Both the position numbers and the translations under genes were made by a program. From NCBI RefSeq assembly GCF_046156265.1, contig NZ_JAWDIR010000011.1, positions 930,001-994,000 of the forward strand: DNA of 64,000 nt, in the 5' to 3' direction. Of the stretch, positions 42,933 to 51,870 are shown in pieces (position 1 is the first letter of the stretch; each line of letters begins with the position of its first letter). The notes below the pieces were generated by a model. The model was not told the DNA's origin, did not search any database, and saw nothing but the letters and a program-made list of their open reading frames with translations. The stretch comes from CAMDHY01 sp046156265 (GTDB lineage Bacteria; Pseudomonadota; Alphaproteobacteria; Rhizobiales; Segnochrobactraceae).

Positions 42933-44534
42933 ATGGCGATGGATCCGATCCTTTTCTGGAGTGACGTGGCGCTCGAGGCGCATCGGCGCGACTACACGTT
43001 CGACGACGAGCGCGGCGACGACGAGACGGGAACGCCGATGGATCGGCAGACCCTGATGCCGATGCAGGGCGGTCCGACGCGCACCTCGCGGGCGCTGGCG
43101 ATCGTCTACATCGCGATGTACGACGCCCTCCATGCGGTCTCGCCGATCTCCGTCGGTGGGCCGCTCCTGCCGGCGTACCTCACCGGCCTTCCGGCACCCC
43201 CTGTCGGCGCATCGGCGGCCGCCGCTGTAGCCGGGGCCGCCGCGACGGCCATCCAACTCTTGTTCGGCGGCACGCTCGCCGACCAGAAGCTCACCGAGTT
43301 CCGGCTGCTGCTGCTGCAGCCGGACGGCGGCGCCGTTCCCCCGAAGCCGCCGGCCAGCTGGGCCGCGATCGAGGATGGCCTCGCCTTCGGCGCCCGCGTC
43401 GGGCGCCGACACGTCGACGACCGGGCGGAGGACGGCTCGCACCTCGGCGAGCGCCTCTACCGTCCGATGCCGGTCCGCGGCGCCTTCAAGCCCGATCCTT
43501 ACGCACCCGAGCAGAACATTCTCGGCGTGACGTGGGGCAAGGTGACCCCCTTCGGCGGCTACGACCCCAAGGATGTCTTTGACGGCTTCGTGCCGCCGCT
43601 CGGGCGGGACGCCATCGGCGACTACCTGAACGCGGACGGCTGGCCGGCCGAACTCGCGGAGGTGAAGGAATCAGGCGCTGCGTTCGGCACGGCCGGTCTC
43701 AAGCGTACGCCAGAGCAGACGCTCATCGGCGTCTTCTGGGGCTATGACGGCGTGCGCAACCTCGGCGTGCCGCCGCGGCTCTACAACCAGTGCCTCGACG
43801 CCATCTCCAAGAAGGCCAGACTCTCCACCGCCCAGAACGCCGTCCTGTTCGCGGCGGCGAACCTCGCGATGGCGGATGCCGGCATCGCGGCCTGGGAGGA
43901 GAAGTACAAGTTCCATGTCGCCCGGCCCGTCACGGGCGTGCGCGAGGCCGATATTGGCTTCGGCGCCGACCGGCTCGTGGCCAAGGGTTCAAAGCAGCGC
44001 CCTTCGGCCGCGACCTTTACGGGCGCAGCCCTGCCAACGAGTACTGTGAACCAGGGGCCGATCTACGCCTGGCTCGCTCAGAAGCCGGAGTCGGAGACGC
44101 TGGCCACCGGCGACGCCCACTGGGCGCCGCTCGGGGCGCCGCAGACGAACACGAAGACCCGCCTTTCCGGCAAGGGCCTCGAGAACCGCACGCCGCCGTT
44201 CCCGGCCTATCCGTCCGGCCACGCGACCTTCGGCACCGTCACCTTCGAGGTGGCGCGCCGCCTGCTCGAAAACTTCGGCAAGGGACCGGCGGAGGACTTC
44301 ACCTTCGAGGTCATCTCGGACGAGTACGACGGCAACCAGTGCGATCCGGACGGCTCTATCCGCCCGCTGCACCGCCGCACCCTGACGCTCGCCCAGGCGA
44401 TCCACGAGAACGCGGTGAGCCGCGTCTATCTCGGCGTTCACTGGCGGATGGATGCCGTCGAGGGCATCCGCCTCGGTCTCGACCTCGTCGACAAGATCGC
44501 CACCGCCAAGCGCGGGCCGGCTGCCGCGCTCTAG
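42933..44534 (+). CDS. vanadium-dependent haloperoxidase/PAP2-type phosphatase
   Basis: The 533-residue protein has the vanadate-binding residues of the family: the EKYKFHVARPVT block (Lys at about 324-326 and Arg331), YPSGHATFG (Ser428, Gly429, His430) and SRVYLGVHWRMD (Arg497, His503). The length and the N-terminal helical domain fit bacterial vanadium haloperoxidases better than short PAP2 phosphatases. No signal peptide is evident. ATG 42933 is chosen; TTG 42903 is an alternative. It could oxidise bromide or iodide, or act as a phosphatase. Confidence 0.88.
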   Translation: MAMDPILFWSDVALEAHRRDYTFDDERGDDETGTPMDRQTLMPMQGGPTRTSRALAIVYIAMYDALHAVSPISVGGPLLPAYLTGLPAPPVGASAAAAVAGAAATAIQLLFGGTLADQKLTEFRLLLLQPDGGAVPPKPPASWAAIEDGLAFGARVGRRHVDDRAEDGSHLGERLYRPMPVRGAFKPDPYAPEQNILGVTWGKVTPFGGYDPKDVFDGFVPPLGRDAIGDYLNADGWPAELAEVKESGAAFGTAGLKRTPEQTLIGVFWGYDGVRNLGVPPRLYNQCLDAISKKARLSTAQNAVLFAAANLAMADAGIAAWEEKYKFHVARPVTGVREADIGFGADRLVAKGSKQRPSAATFTGAALPTSTVNQGPIYAWLAQKPESETLATGDAHWAPLGAPQTNTKTRLSGKGLENRTPPFPAYPSGHATFGTVTFEVARRLLENFGKGPAEDFTFEVISDEYDGNQCDPDGSIRPLHRRTLTLAQAIHENAVSRVYLGVHWRMDAVEGIRLGLDLVDKIATAKRGPAAAL

Positions 44535-44594
44535 CCGGCGCGGCCTGCGATATCATCAGCCGCGGGCCTCCGCGATCACCCCATCGAGGGCACC

Positions 44595-45014
44595 ATGGAC
44601 CGCTTCCCGATCAGGATGAAGAATGATCTGTCGTTCTCCGAGTGCAAGACCCCGGACACTGCGCTGCATTATCTGGGAGACGAAATCATTGTCGTCGATG
44701 TCCAGGGCGAACAGATCACCATCGCCGACACCGGCTTGTTCGGCAGCCCTATCAACACCTTCGCCGCCAACAACCGGATCTACGGCCAACTCCTTGCCCA
44801 CGAGGGCGACACGTGGGAGTTCACGCTCCTGGAGAAGCATCCCCCGGATGCCAAGCCGTTCCCGGTGCTCGGCGAGCACGACAGCAGGGCCGTTCTGACG
44901 CTGAAGGACGGCCGCTACCACCTGCATGCCTACGGCACGGACGACCTCAGCATGATGCGCGGCACGCTGTCGAACTGCCGCGGCTGGATTTTTGACGCCG
45001 AGGAAGCTTCCTGA
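44595..45014 (+). CDS. orphan 139-residue protein, function unknown
   Basis: I do not recognise this protein. It has no signal peptide or membrane helix. Its beta-rich core includes DEIIVVDVQGEQITIADTG, WEFTLLEKHPPDA and VLTLKDGRYHLHAYGTD. Its third-position GC is lower than in the neighbours in places (for example gaaatcattgtcgtcgat), which could mark recent acquisition or low expression. It lies 60 bp after the haloperoxidase gene on the same strand. Confidence 0.7.
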   Translation: MDRFPIRMKNDLSFSECKTPDTALHYLGDEIIVVDVQGEQITIADTGLFGSPINTFAANNRIYGQLLAHEGDTWEFTLLEKHPPDAKPFPVLGEHDSRAVLTLKDGRYHLHAYGTDDLSMMRGTLSNCRGWIFDAEEAS

Positions 45015-45223
45015 CACCGCGGCAGGCGCGGATAGCGAACGACAACAAGTCCTGCCAGATCGATTGTGGACGACCGCGGTGGCTGACGCGCCAGCCGCAC
45101 GCACAGGAACCGTAACGGCCGGTAGCTTTTTTCCCCTCCGCTGACATCGCAGCTTCGCCTGCAACTGCTTCAATCGCCGGACGCTGCCCACCCTGGGGCA
45201 CCGATCGCGCGAGAGGCATCGAC

Positions 45224-46480
45224 ATGAACCGGAGGATTTCGGGAGCAGCATTCGCCGCTTGCCTGGTGGTGACGATGACCAGCGGCACTTCCGTCGAGGT
45301 GCGCGCTCAGGGCGTCGACACCGCCCAGCTCGGCCCGCGGCCGTTTTATCTCGTCGACCAGATGGCCGAGAGCGATCTGAAGCAGACGCTCGCCGCCTGC
45401 GCGGCCGGGCCGTTCACGCCGTCGCGCTTCTCGATCGGCCACCGCGGCGCGCCGCTGCAGTTTCCCGAGCACACCCACGAGAGCTATCTCGCCGCCGCGC
45501 GCATGGGGGCCGGTATCCTCGAGTGCGACGTCACCTTCACCAAGGACCGCCAGCTCGTCTGCCGCCACTCCCAGTGCGACCTGCACACCTCCACCGACAT
45601 CCTGGCGCGGCCCGAGCTCGCCGCGAAGTGCTCGAAGCCGTTCACGCCGGCCGACCCTGCGACGGGCAGGAAGGCCGAGGCGCAGTGCTGCACCAGCGAC
45701 CTGACGCTCGCCGAGTTCCAGTCGCTGCGCGGCAAGATGGACGGCGCCAACGCCGATGCCACCACCGCGGCCGACTACATGAAGGGCACCGCCGGGTGGC
45801 GCACCGACCTCTACGCCTCGACCGGCACGCTGATGACGCACGCCGAGAGCATCGCGCTGTTTTCCGACCTCGGCGTGCAGTTCACGCCGGAGCTGAAGGC
45901 GCCGAGCGTGCCGATGCCCTTCGACGGCGACTACACCCAGGACGCCTACGCCCAGCAGATGATCGACGAGTACAAGGCGGCCGGCATCGAACCTGCCGAC
46001 GTCTTCGCCCAGTCCTTCCAGCTGCGCGACGTGCTCTACTGGCTGAAGGCCGAGCCGGCGTTCGGCGCGCAGGGCGTGTTCCTCGACGATCGTGACGAGA
46101 CGCTCCCCGGCTTCGACGCGATGAAGCCCGAGAGCTGGAAGCCGACGATGCAGGAGCTCGTCGACCAGGGCGTCGAGATCATCGCGCCGCCGCTGCATGT
46201 GCTGGTGACGCTCGATGGCGCGGGCAAGATCGTCCCGTCCGCCTACGCCAGGGCGGCGAAGGAGGCCGGCCTCGACATCATCACCTGGACGCTGGAGCGC
46301 TCCGGCACCCTCGCCGACGGCGGCGGCTACTATTTCCAGAGCGTCAAGGACGCCATCAAGGGGAGCGGCGACACCTACGTGCTGCTCGACGTGCTGGCGA
46401 AGGACGTCGGCGTCCGCGGCGTCTTCTCCGACTGGGCGGCGACCGTCACCTACTACGCCAACTGCATGGATGTGGACTGA
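45224..46480 (+). CDS. secreted glycerophosphodiester phosphodiesterase
   Basis: This 418-residue GDPD has a signal peptide (about 1-29) and a TIM-barrel catalytic domain with IGHRGAPLQFPEHTHESY (His73, Arg74 and Glu82). It continues with ILECDVTFTKDRQLVCRHSQCDL (Glu100, Asp102, His115). It releases sn-glycerol 3-phosphate from deacylated phospholipids in the periplasm or outside. The large size and cysteine-containing insertions resemble secreted, eukaryote-like GDPDs. It converges on rpe. Confidence 0.9.
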   Translation: MNRRISGAAFAACLVVTMTSGTSVEVRAQGVDTAQLGPRPFYLVDQMAESDLKQTLAACAAGPFTPSRFSIGHRGAPLQFPEHTHESYLAAARMGAGILECDVTFTKDRQLVCRHSQCDLHTSTDILARPELAAKCSKPFTPADPATGRKAEAQCCTSDLTLAEFQSLRGKMDGANADATTAADYMKGTAGWRTDLYASTGTLMTHAESIALFSDLGVQFTPELKAPSVPMPFDGDYTQDAYAQQMIDEYKAAGIEPADVFAQSFQLRDVLYWLKAEPAFGAQGVFLDDRDETLPGFDAMKPESWKPTMQELVDQGVEIIAPPLHVLVTLDGAGKIVPSAYARAAKEAGLDIITWTLERSGTLADGGGYYFQSVKDAIKGSGDTYVLLDVLAKDVGVRGVFSDWAATVTYYANCMDVD

Positions 46481-46493
46481 TCGAAGCCACCAA

Positions 46494-46518
46494 GGCGCGC
46501 CGGTTCGTCCGGCGCGCC
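46494..46518. terminator. GC-rich hairpin between convergent genes
   Basis: The arms ggcgcgccgg and ccggcgcgcc (10 bp, exact) flank a 5-base ttcgt loop between the stops of the GDPD and rpe genes. There is no long T-run on either side, so a bidirectional, Rho-assisted end or an RNA-stabilising hairpin is more likely than a classic intrinsic terminator. Confidence 0.5.
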
Positions 46519-46536
46519 AGCCTCATGCGGCGCCGA

Positions 46537-47226
46537 TCACGCCGCCTCTCGCATCGCCGCTTCGCCGCCGGCGCGGATCGCCGCGATGTTCGCGGCATAG
46601 GCCTCCGGCGTGCCGCCCTTGAAGACGGCGGAGCCGGCGACGAGGCTGTCGGCGCCGGCCTCCGCGCAGAGGCGCGCCGTCTCCGGGTTGACGCCGCCGT
46701 CGATCTCGATGCGGATCGGCCGGTCGCCGATCATCTGGCGGATGCGGCGGATCTTCGGCAGCTGCGAGTGCAGGAACGACTGGCCGCCGAAGCCGGGGTT
46801 CACCGTCATCACCAGCACCAGGTCGACCTTGTCGAGCACGTACTCGATCGTGCTTTCCGACGTGCCGGGGCAGAGGGTGACGCCGGCCTTGCAGCCGAGC
46901 CGGCGGATCTCCTGCAGCGTCCGGTCGATGTGCGGCGAGGATTCGACGTGGGCGATGATGTGGTCGGCGCCGGCCTTGGCGAAGGCTTCCAGATAGGGGT
47001 CGACGGGGGAGATCATCAGGTGGACGTCGAAGGGCTTCGTCGTGTGCGGGCGGAGCGCCTTCACCACGTCCGGCCCGATGGTGATGTTCGGCACGAAGTG
47101 GCCGTCCATGACGTCCACATGGATCCAGTCGGCGCCGGCGGCGTCGATGGCGCGCACCTCCTCGCCGAGGCGGGCGAAGTCCGCCGACAGGATCGACGGG
47201 GCGATGACGAGGGGCTGCTGGCTCAT
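46537..47226 (-). CDS. rpe: ribulose-phosphate 3-epimerase
   Basis: Rpe (CbbE) interconverts xylulose 5-phosphate and ribulose 5-phosphate, feeding phosphoribulokinase. The 229-residue TIM-barrel protein has VIAPSILSADFARLGEEV, IHVDVMDGHFVPNI and MTVNPGFGGQ, all with metal or substrate residues. I chose ATG 47226, which has gaggaa upstream. It overlaps nothing and lies 10 bp after the cbbX stop as the last gene of the cbb operon. Confidence 0.95.
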   Translation of the reverse strand: MSQQPLVIAPSILSADFARLGEEVRAIDAAGADWIHVDVMDGHFVPNITIGPDVVKALRPHTTKPFDVHLMISPVDPYLEAFAKAGADHIIAHVESSPHIDRTLQEIRRLGCKAGVTLCPGTSESTIEYVLDKVDLVLVMTVNPGFGGQSFLHSQLPKIRRIRQMIGDRPIRIEIDGGVNPETARLCAEAGADSLVAGSAVFKGGTPEAYAANIAAIRAGGEAAMREAA

Positions 47227-47236
47227 CGGGTGTTCC

Positions 47237-48178
47237 TCACGCACGGGCCTCGGAGGCGGCCTTGAACACCCGGCTCGACAGGATGTCCTCCGCTTCGATG
47301 GTCATGATGTCGCCGGCCGTCAAGGGTTCTGCCGCGCGCGCCACGAGCCGGTTCGCCTGCCGCAGCCGCGCCCGGTCGAGCGCGTTGCGGATCGAGCGGG
47401 CGTTGGAGAAGTGCGGCTGCCGGCGCCGGGCGACGACATAGGATTCGAACGCCGTCCGCGCCTCCGGGCTCAGCCGGTAGTTCTGGTCGGCGAGCAGCTT
47501 CTCGCCGATCGAGACGAGCTCGCCGTCGCCATAGTCGGGAAAGTCGATGTGGTGGGCGATGCGCGAGCGGAAGCCGGGGTTGGAGGAGAAGAACTTGTCC
47601 ATCCGGTCGCCATAGCCGGCGAGGATGACGACGAGGTCCTCACGCTGGTTCTCCATCACCTGCAGCAGGATCTCGATCGCCTCCTGGCCATAGTCGCGCT
47701 CGTTCTCCTGGCGATAGAGATAGTAGGCCTCGTCGATGAAGAGCACACCGCCCATCGCTTTCTTCAGAATCTCCTTCGTCTTCGGCGCGGTGTGGCCGAT
47801 GTACTGGCCGACGAGGTCGTCACGCGTGACCGAAACGAGGTGGCCGCGGCGGATGAAGCCGAGGCCGTGCAGGATCTCCGCCATCCGCATGGCGACGGTG
47901 GTCTTGCCGGTGCCGGGGTTGCCGGTGAACGACATGTGCAGCGTCGGTGCCTCCGCCGCGAGCCCGAGCCGGCGGCGGACGCGTTCGATCAACAGCAGCG
48001 CCGCGATCTCGCGGATGCGTGTCTTCACGGGTTTGAGGCCGATCAGGTCGCGGTCGAGCTTGTCTAGGATCGCATCGATGCCGGCCTCGGCGCGCTCGGC
48101 GAGGAGGTCGACGCGGACGGTCGGATCGAACGGGGCAGGGGCCTCGGCGGCGGCTTCGGTGGGGGTGACGGTGTTCAT
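47237..48178 (-). CDS. cbbX: red-type RuBisCO activase CbbX
   Basis: CbbX is an AAA+ hexamer that remodels inhibited red-type RuBisCO. The 313-residue protein has Walker A FTGNPGTGKTTVAMRMAE, Walker B GGVLFIDEAYYLY and the pore-loop region LVGQYIGHTAPKTKEIL. It lies downstream of cbbS with a 373-bp gap holding a composite repeat. Its presence agrees with the form IC large subunit. Confidence 0.95.
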   Translation of the reverse strand: MNTVTPTEAAAEAPAPFDPTVRVDLLAERAEAGIDAILDKLDRDLIGLKPVKTRIREIAALLLIERVRRRLGLAAEAPTLHMSFTGNPGTGKTTVAMRMAEILHGLGFIRRGHLVSVTRDDLVGQYIGHTAPKTKEILKKAMGGVLFIDEAYYLYRQENERDYGQEAIEILLQVMENQREDLVVILAGYGDRMDKFFSSNPGFRSRIAHHIDFPDYGDGELVSIGEKLLADQNYRLSPEARTAFESYVVARRRQPHFSNARSIRNALDRARLRQANRLVARAAEPLTAGDIMTIEAEDILSSRVFKAASEARA

Positions 48179-48551
48179 GGGGGCGGCTCATCCGACTCTT
48201 GTGGGCTTCGAGCGAAGCACCAGCGGATACGCGTCCTCCCCCTGCCAGGGGGGAGGACAGCCGGCGAAGCCGGCAGGTGGGGGCCCGTCAATCAGGGGTG
48301 CGACGCCAGTCGAGGTCGAGCCTCTGAATGACAGGCCCCACCCTGACCGCTTCGCGGTCTGTCCCTCCCCCTGGCAGGGGAGGGACGCGTTGGCGTTCGG
48401 GTCGGTCGCGTCGGCGCATCGAACAAAAAGGCGGCGGCTTCCGGGTGGTCCGGCGAGAGGGTGCCGGACCGTGGGAGCGAGCGGGAACCGGAAGCCGCCG
48501 CAAGGGGAGGCCCGCGCCACGCTTGGGCAACGGAGCGCTCCACGGACTGTG
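48179..48551. other. 373-bp gap between cbbS and cbbX occupied largely by a composite repeat
   Basis: No protein-like frame is present. The repeat spans 48233-48386. The remainder (48387-48551) is GC-rich and close to the end of cbbS, and I see no further structure. The size of the gap inside an otherwise compact operon suggests the repeat inserted here or acts to separate cbbLS from cbbX in the transcript. Confidence 0.6.
48233..48386. repeat. composite palindromic repeat, copy 1 (cbbS/cbbX)
   Basis: The left arm starts gtcctccccctgccaggg, then a stem gccggcgaagccggc and caggtggggg, then gtcaat. A unique middle follows. The right arm is the inverted partner: tgacaggccccaccctg, a stem gaccgcttcgcggtc, and tgtccctccccctggcaggg ending at gggac. 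Stem sequences differ from the other copies but stay self-complementary. Confidence 0.85.
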
Positions 48552-48974
48552 TCAGCCGCCGTAGCGGCGGCCTTCGGGCTGGTTCGCCGCATAGGAGCGC
48601 GTCGTGTAGGCGATGCGGCGCCCCTCGCGCTCCTGGCGGATGAGGTCGAAACCGGGCTCGTCGGCCGGGCGGTTGACGATGAAGGAGATGCGCAGCGACT
48701 CCCAGGTGTGGGTGGCGTCGAAGGCGGACATGCGGATGTACTTGTCGCCGTGGACGCGCCGGCAGTCGGAAAGCTCCTTCATCACGCCGGCGGCGTCGCG
48801 GAGATCGAACATCGGCAGGCCCCACATCTCCCAGTAGGTGTTGCGGGGATGGGGATCGTCGGTGAACTCGAGGTTCACCGCCCAGCCGTTGTCCAGGCAG
48901 TACTGCACCTGGGAGCGGATCTGGTCGTCGGTGAGGTCGGGCAGGAACGAGAAGCAGCCCTGGGTGACGCGCAT
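48552..48974 (-). CDS. cbbS: RuBisCO small subunit, red type
   Basis: The 140-residue protein starts MRVTQGCFSFLPDLTDDQI and contains YWEMWGLPMFDLRDA and the extended C-terminus TTRSYAANQPEGRRY that forms the barrel of red-type small subunits. It assembles with CbbL as L8S8. ATG 48974 has a ggagga RBS and lies 107 bp after cbbL. Confidence 0.95.
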   Translation of the reverse strand: MRVTQGCFSFLPDLTDDQIRSQVQYCLDNGWAVNLEFTDDPHPRNTYWEMWGLPMFDLRDAAGVMKELSDCRRVHGDKYIRMSAFDATHTWESLRISFIVNRPADEPGFDLIRQEREGRRIAYTTRSYAANQPEGRRYGG

Positions 48975-49081
48975 GGTGTCCTCCTGCGCCGCTGGCGCGG
49001 CAATCGGAATGCTCGGCCGCGGCTTGCGCGGCGACGGGATTGGGGCGATCGGGGCGCCATCGCAGGCGCCCCGGGACGGGG

Positions 49082-50542
49082 TCAGACCGAGGCCGACACC
49101 GAGGGCACGAAGTCGGGCGTGTCGGTGGACGCGTAGTCGAAGGTGACGTCGCCCCAGACGTCGAGCGCCTGCTTCAAGGGCAGGCAGTGGCGCGCCGCGT
49201 CCTGCAGGATCTGCGGGCCTTCCTTGACGTAGTCGCGGCCGGAGTTGCGGGCGAAGATCATCGCCTCGAGGGCGACGCGATTGGCCGTCGCGCCGGCCTG
49301 GATGCCCATCGGGTGGCCGATGGTGCCGCCGCCGAACTGCAGCACGACGTCCTCGCCGAGGTGGTCGAGGAGCTGGTGCATCTGGCCCGCGTGGATGCCG
49401 CCAGACGCCACCGGCATCACCTTGCGCAGGCTCGCCCACGGCTGGTCGAAGAACACGCCGTTCTCGAGATTCATCGGCACGTGGTCCTCGCGCAGGATGT
49501 CGTAGAAGCCGCGCGTCGTCTTCGGGTCGCCCTCGAGCTTGCCAACCACCGTGCCGGCGTGGATGTGGTCGACACCGGCGAGCCGCATCCACTTCGAGAT
49601 GACGCGGAACGACACGCCGTGCGACTTCTGCCGCGTATAGGTGCCGTGGCCCGCGCGGTGGAGATGCAGGATCATGTCGTTGCGGCGCGCCCACTTCGAC
49701 ATCGACTGGATCGCCGTGTACCCGATGACGAGGTCGATCATGACGATGGTCGAGCCGAGCTCCTTGGCGAGCTCGGCGCGCTCGTACATGTCCTCCATCG
49801 TGCCGGCGGTGACGTTGAGATACGTCCCCTTGATCTCGCCGGTCTGCGCCTGTGCCTTGTTGACGGCCTCCATGCAGTAGAGGAAGCGGTCGCGCCAGTG
49901 CATGAACGGCTGCGAGTTGATGTTCTCGTCGTCCTTGGTGAAGTCGAGGCCGCCCTTCAGCGCCTCGTAGACGACGCGGCCGTAGTTGCGGCCGGAGAGG
50001 CCGAGCTTCGGCTTGACGGTGGCGCCGAGCAGCGGCCGGCCGAACTTGTCGAGGCGCTCGCGCTCGACGACGATGCCGGTGGCCGGTCCGTCGAAGGTCT
50101 TGATGTAGGCGACCGGCAGTCGCATGTCCTCGAGGCGCAGCGCCTTCAGCGGCTTGAAGCCGAAGACGTTGCCGATGATCGAGGCGGTGAGGTTGGCGAT
50201 CGAGCCCGGCTCGAAGAGATCGAGGTCATAGGCGATGTAGGCGAAGTAGGAGCCCGGCGCATTCGGCACCGGATCGACCTTGTAGCACTTCGCCCGATAC
50301 TTCTCGCAGGCGGTCAGGCGGTCGGTCCACACCACCGTCCAGGTGGCGGTGGAGCTCTCGCCGGCGACGGCGGCGGAGGCCTCGATCGGGTCGACGCCGT
50401 CCTGCGGCGTGACGCGGAAGAGGGCGATGACGTCGGTGTCCTTCGGCGTGTAGTCGGGCTCCCAGTAGCCCATCTTCCGGTATTCCATCACGCCGGCCTT
50501 GTAGCGGTCCTTGCCGCGCACCGTTCCTGCATCTGCGTTCAT
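49082..50542 (-). CDS. cbbL: RuBisCO large subunit, form IC (red type)
   Basis: CbbL fixes CO2 onto ribulose 1,5-bisphosphate. The 486-residue protein has the carbamylated lysine motif GGLDFTKDDENINSQPF (Lys203, Asp205, Glu206), GATVKPKLGLSGRNYGR, HRAGHGTYTRQ and the loop-6 segment GTVVGKLEGD. These features and the length mark form IC. I chose ATG 50542 (MNADAGTVRGKDRY), which has ggaggaag upstream. Confidence 0.97.
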   Translation of the reverse strand: MNADAGTVRGKDRYKAGVMEYRKMGYWEPDYTPKDTDVIALFRVTPQDGVDPIEASAAVAGESSTATWTVVWTDRLTACEKYRAKCYKVDPVPNAPGSYFAYIAYDLDLFEPGSIANLTASIIGNVFGFKPLKALRLEDMRLPVAYIKTFDGPATGIVVERERLDKFGRPLLGATVKPKLGLSGRNYGRVVYEALKGGLDFTKDDENINSQPFMHWRDRFLYCMEAVNKAQAQTGEIKGTYLNVTAGTMEDMYERAELAKELGSTIVMIDLVIGYTAIQSMSKWARRNDMILHLHRAGHGTYTRQKSHGVSFRVISKWMRLAGVDHIHAGTVVGKLEGDPKTTRGFYDILREDHVPMNLENGVFFDQPWASLRKVMPVASGGIHAGQMHQLLDHLGEDVVLQFGGGTIGHPMGIQAGATANRVALEAMIFARNSGRDYVKEGPQILQDAARHCLPLKQALDVWGDVTFDYASTDTPDFVPSVSASV

Positions 50543-50592
50543 GGGGGCTTCCTCCTGAATGTCGGTGTCGTGGTCGGGACGCACGGGACCTC

Positions 50593-50733
50593 GTCCTCCC
50601 CCTGCCAGGGGGGAGGACAGCGGCGCCGCAGGCGCCGCAGGTGGGGGCTCGTCAATCGAGGTGGGGCGGTCGGATTGACAGGCCCCACCCTGCCGGCTTC
50701 GCCGGCTGTCCCTCCCCCTGTCAGGGGAGGGAC
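50593..50733. repeat. composite palindromic repeat, copy 2 (cbbA/cbbL)
   Basis: It starts gtcctccccctgccaggg. The first inner stem is gcggcgccgcaggcgccgc and the second is gccggcttcgccggc. The right arm reads tgacaggccccaccctg and ends tcaggggagggac. The spacing between arms is about 30 bp. It fills most of the gap between cbbA and cbbL. Confidence 0.85.
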
Positions 50734-50745
50734 GAAGTCACGTCC

Positions 50746-51825
50746 TCACGCCGCCTGGGCGACGTCGATGCGCGGGTCGAGGGCACCGCTCCGATAGCGC
50801 TTGGCCATCTCGGCGAGCGACACCGTCGTGATCTTCGAGGCGTTGCCGGCGGTGCCGAACTCCTCGAAGCGCCGCTTGCACAGCGCCATCATCGAATCGA
50901 GCGACGGGGCGAGGAATTTCCGCGGGTCGAACTCGCTGCGCTTCTCGCTCGCCACCTTGCGGAACACCGCCGTCATCGCGAGCCGGCAGTCGGTGTCGAT
51001 GTTCACCTTGCGGACGCCGTGGCGGATGCCGGTCTGGATCTCCGACACCGGCACGCCCCAGGTCTGCGGCATCTCCCCGCCGTGCTGGTTGAACAGGTCC
51101 TGCAGCTCCTGCGGCACCGACGACGAGCCGTGCATGACGAGGTGCACCGTCGGAAGGCGGGCGTTGATCTCCTTGATGACGTTCATCGCCAGGATGTCGC
51201 CGTCCGGCTGGCGCGAGAACTTGTAGGCGCCGTGCGAGGTGCCCATCGCGATGGCGAGAGCATCGACTTTCGTCCGCGCTACGAAATCGACGGCCTGGTC
51301 GGGGTCGGTGAGGAGCTGGTCGTGCGACAGCGTCCCCTCGGCGCCGTGGCCGTCCTCCTTGTCGCCCTGTCCGGTCTCGAGCGAGCCGAGCACGCCGAGC
51401 TCGCCCTCCACCGAGACGCCGATCGCGTGCGCCATGCGGGCGACGCGGGCGGTGATGTCGAGGTTGTAGTCGTAGCTCGCCGGCGTCGAGGCGTCGGCCT
51501 CGAGCGAGCCGTCCATCATCACGCTGGTGAAGCCGTGCTGCATCGCCGACAGGCACGTCGCCTCGTTGTTGCCGTGGTCCTGGTGCAGGCAGATCGGGAT
51601 GCCCGGGTACATCTGCTCGGCCGCTTCCACCATCTTCGACAGCATGATGTCGCCGGCATAGGAGCGGGCGCCGCGGCTCGCCTGCAGGATCACCGGCGCG
51701 TCGACCGCCTGGGCGGCCCGCATGATGGCGATCACCTGCTCCATGTTGTTGATGTTGAAGGCGGGCACGCCGTAGCCGCGCTCAGCGGCGTGGTCGAGGA
51801 GCTGGCGGAGGGTGATGCGGGCCAT
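50746..51825 (-). CDS. cbbA: class II fructose-1,6-/sedoheptulose-1,7-bisphosphate aldolase
   Basis: This 359-residue zinc-dependent aldolase acts in the regeneration phase of the Calvin cycle. It has GVPAFNINNMEQVIAIM, ICLHQDHGNNEA (zinc His), DGSLEADASTPASYDYN and VHLVMHGSSSVPQ, the standard CbbA/FbaA motifs. It lies 45 bp after cbbT and 203 bp before cbbL, with a composite repeat between. Confidence 0.95.
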   Translation of the reverse strand: MARITLRQLLDHAAERGYGVPAFNINNMEQVIAIMRAAQAVDAPVILQASRGARSYAGDIMLSKMVEAAEQMYPGIPICLHQDHGNNEATCLSAMQHGFTSVMMDGSLEADASTPASYDYNLDITARVARMAHAIGVSVEGELGVLGSLETGQGDKEDGHGAEGTLSHDQLLTDPDQAVDFVARTKVDALAIAMGTSHGAYKFSRQPDGDILAMNVIKEINARLPTVHLVMHGSSSVPQELQDLFNQHGGEMPQTWGVPVSEIQTGIRHGVRKVNIDTDCRLAMTAVFRKVASEKRSEFDPRKFLAPSLDSMMALCKRRFEEFGTAGNASKITTVSLAEMAKRYRSGALDPRIDVAQAA

Positions 51826-51870
51826 CGGGTTTCCTCGGCTGATCGTTGTTGTCGGCGGCGAAGGCCGGCC

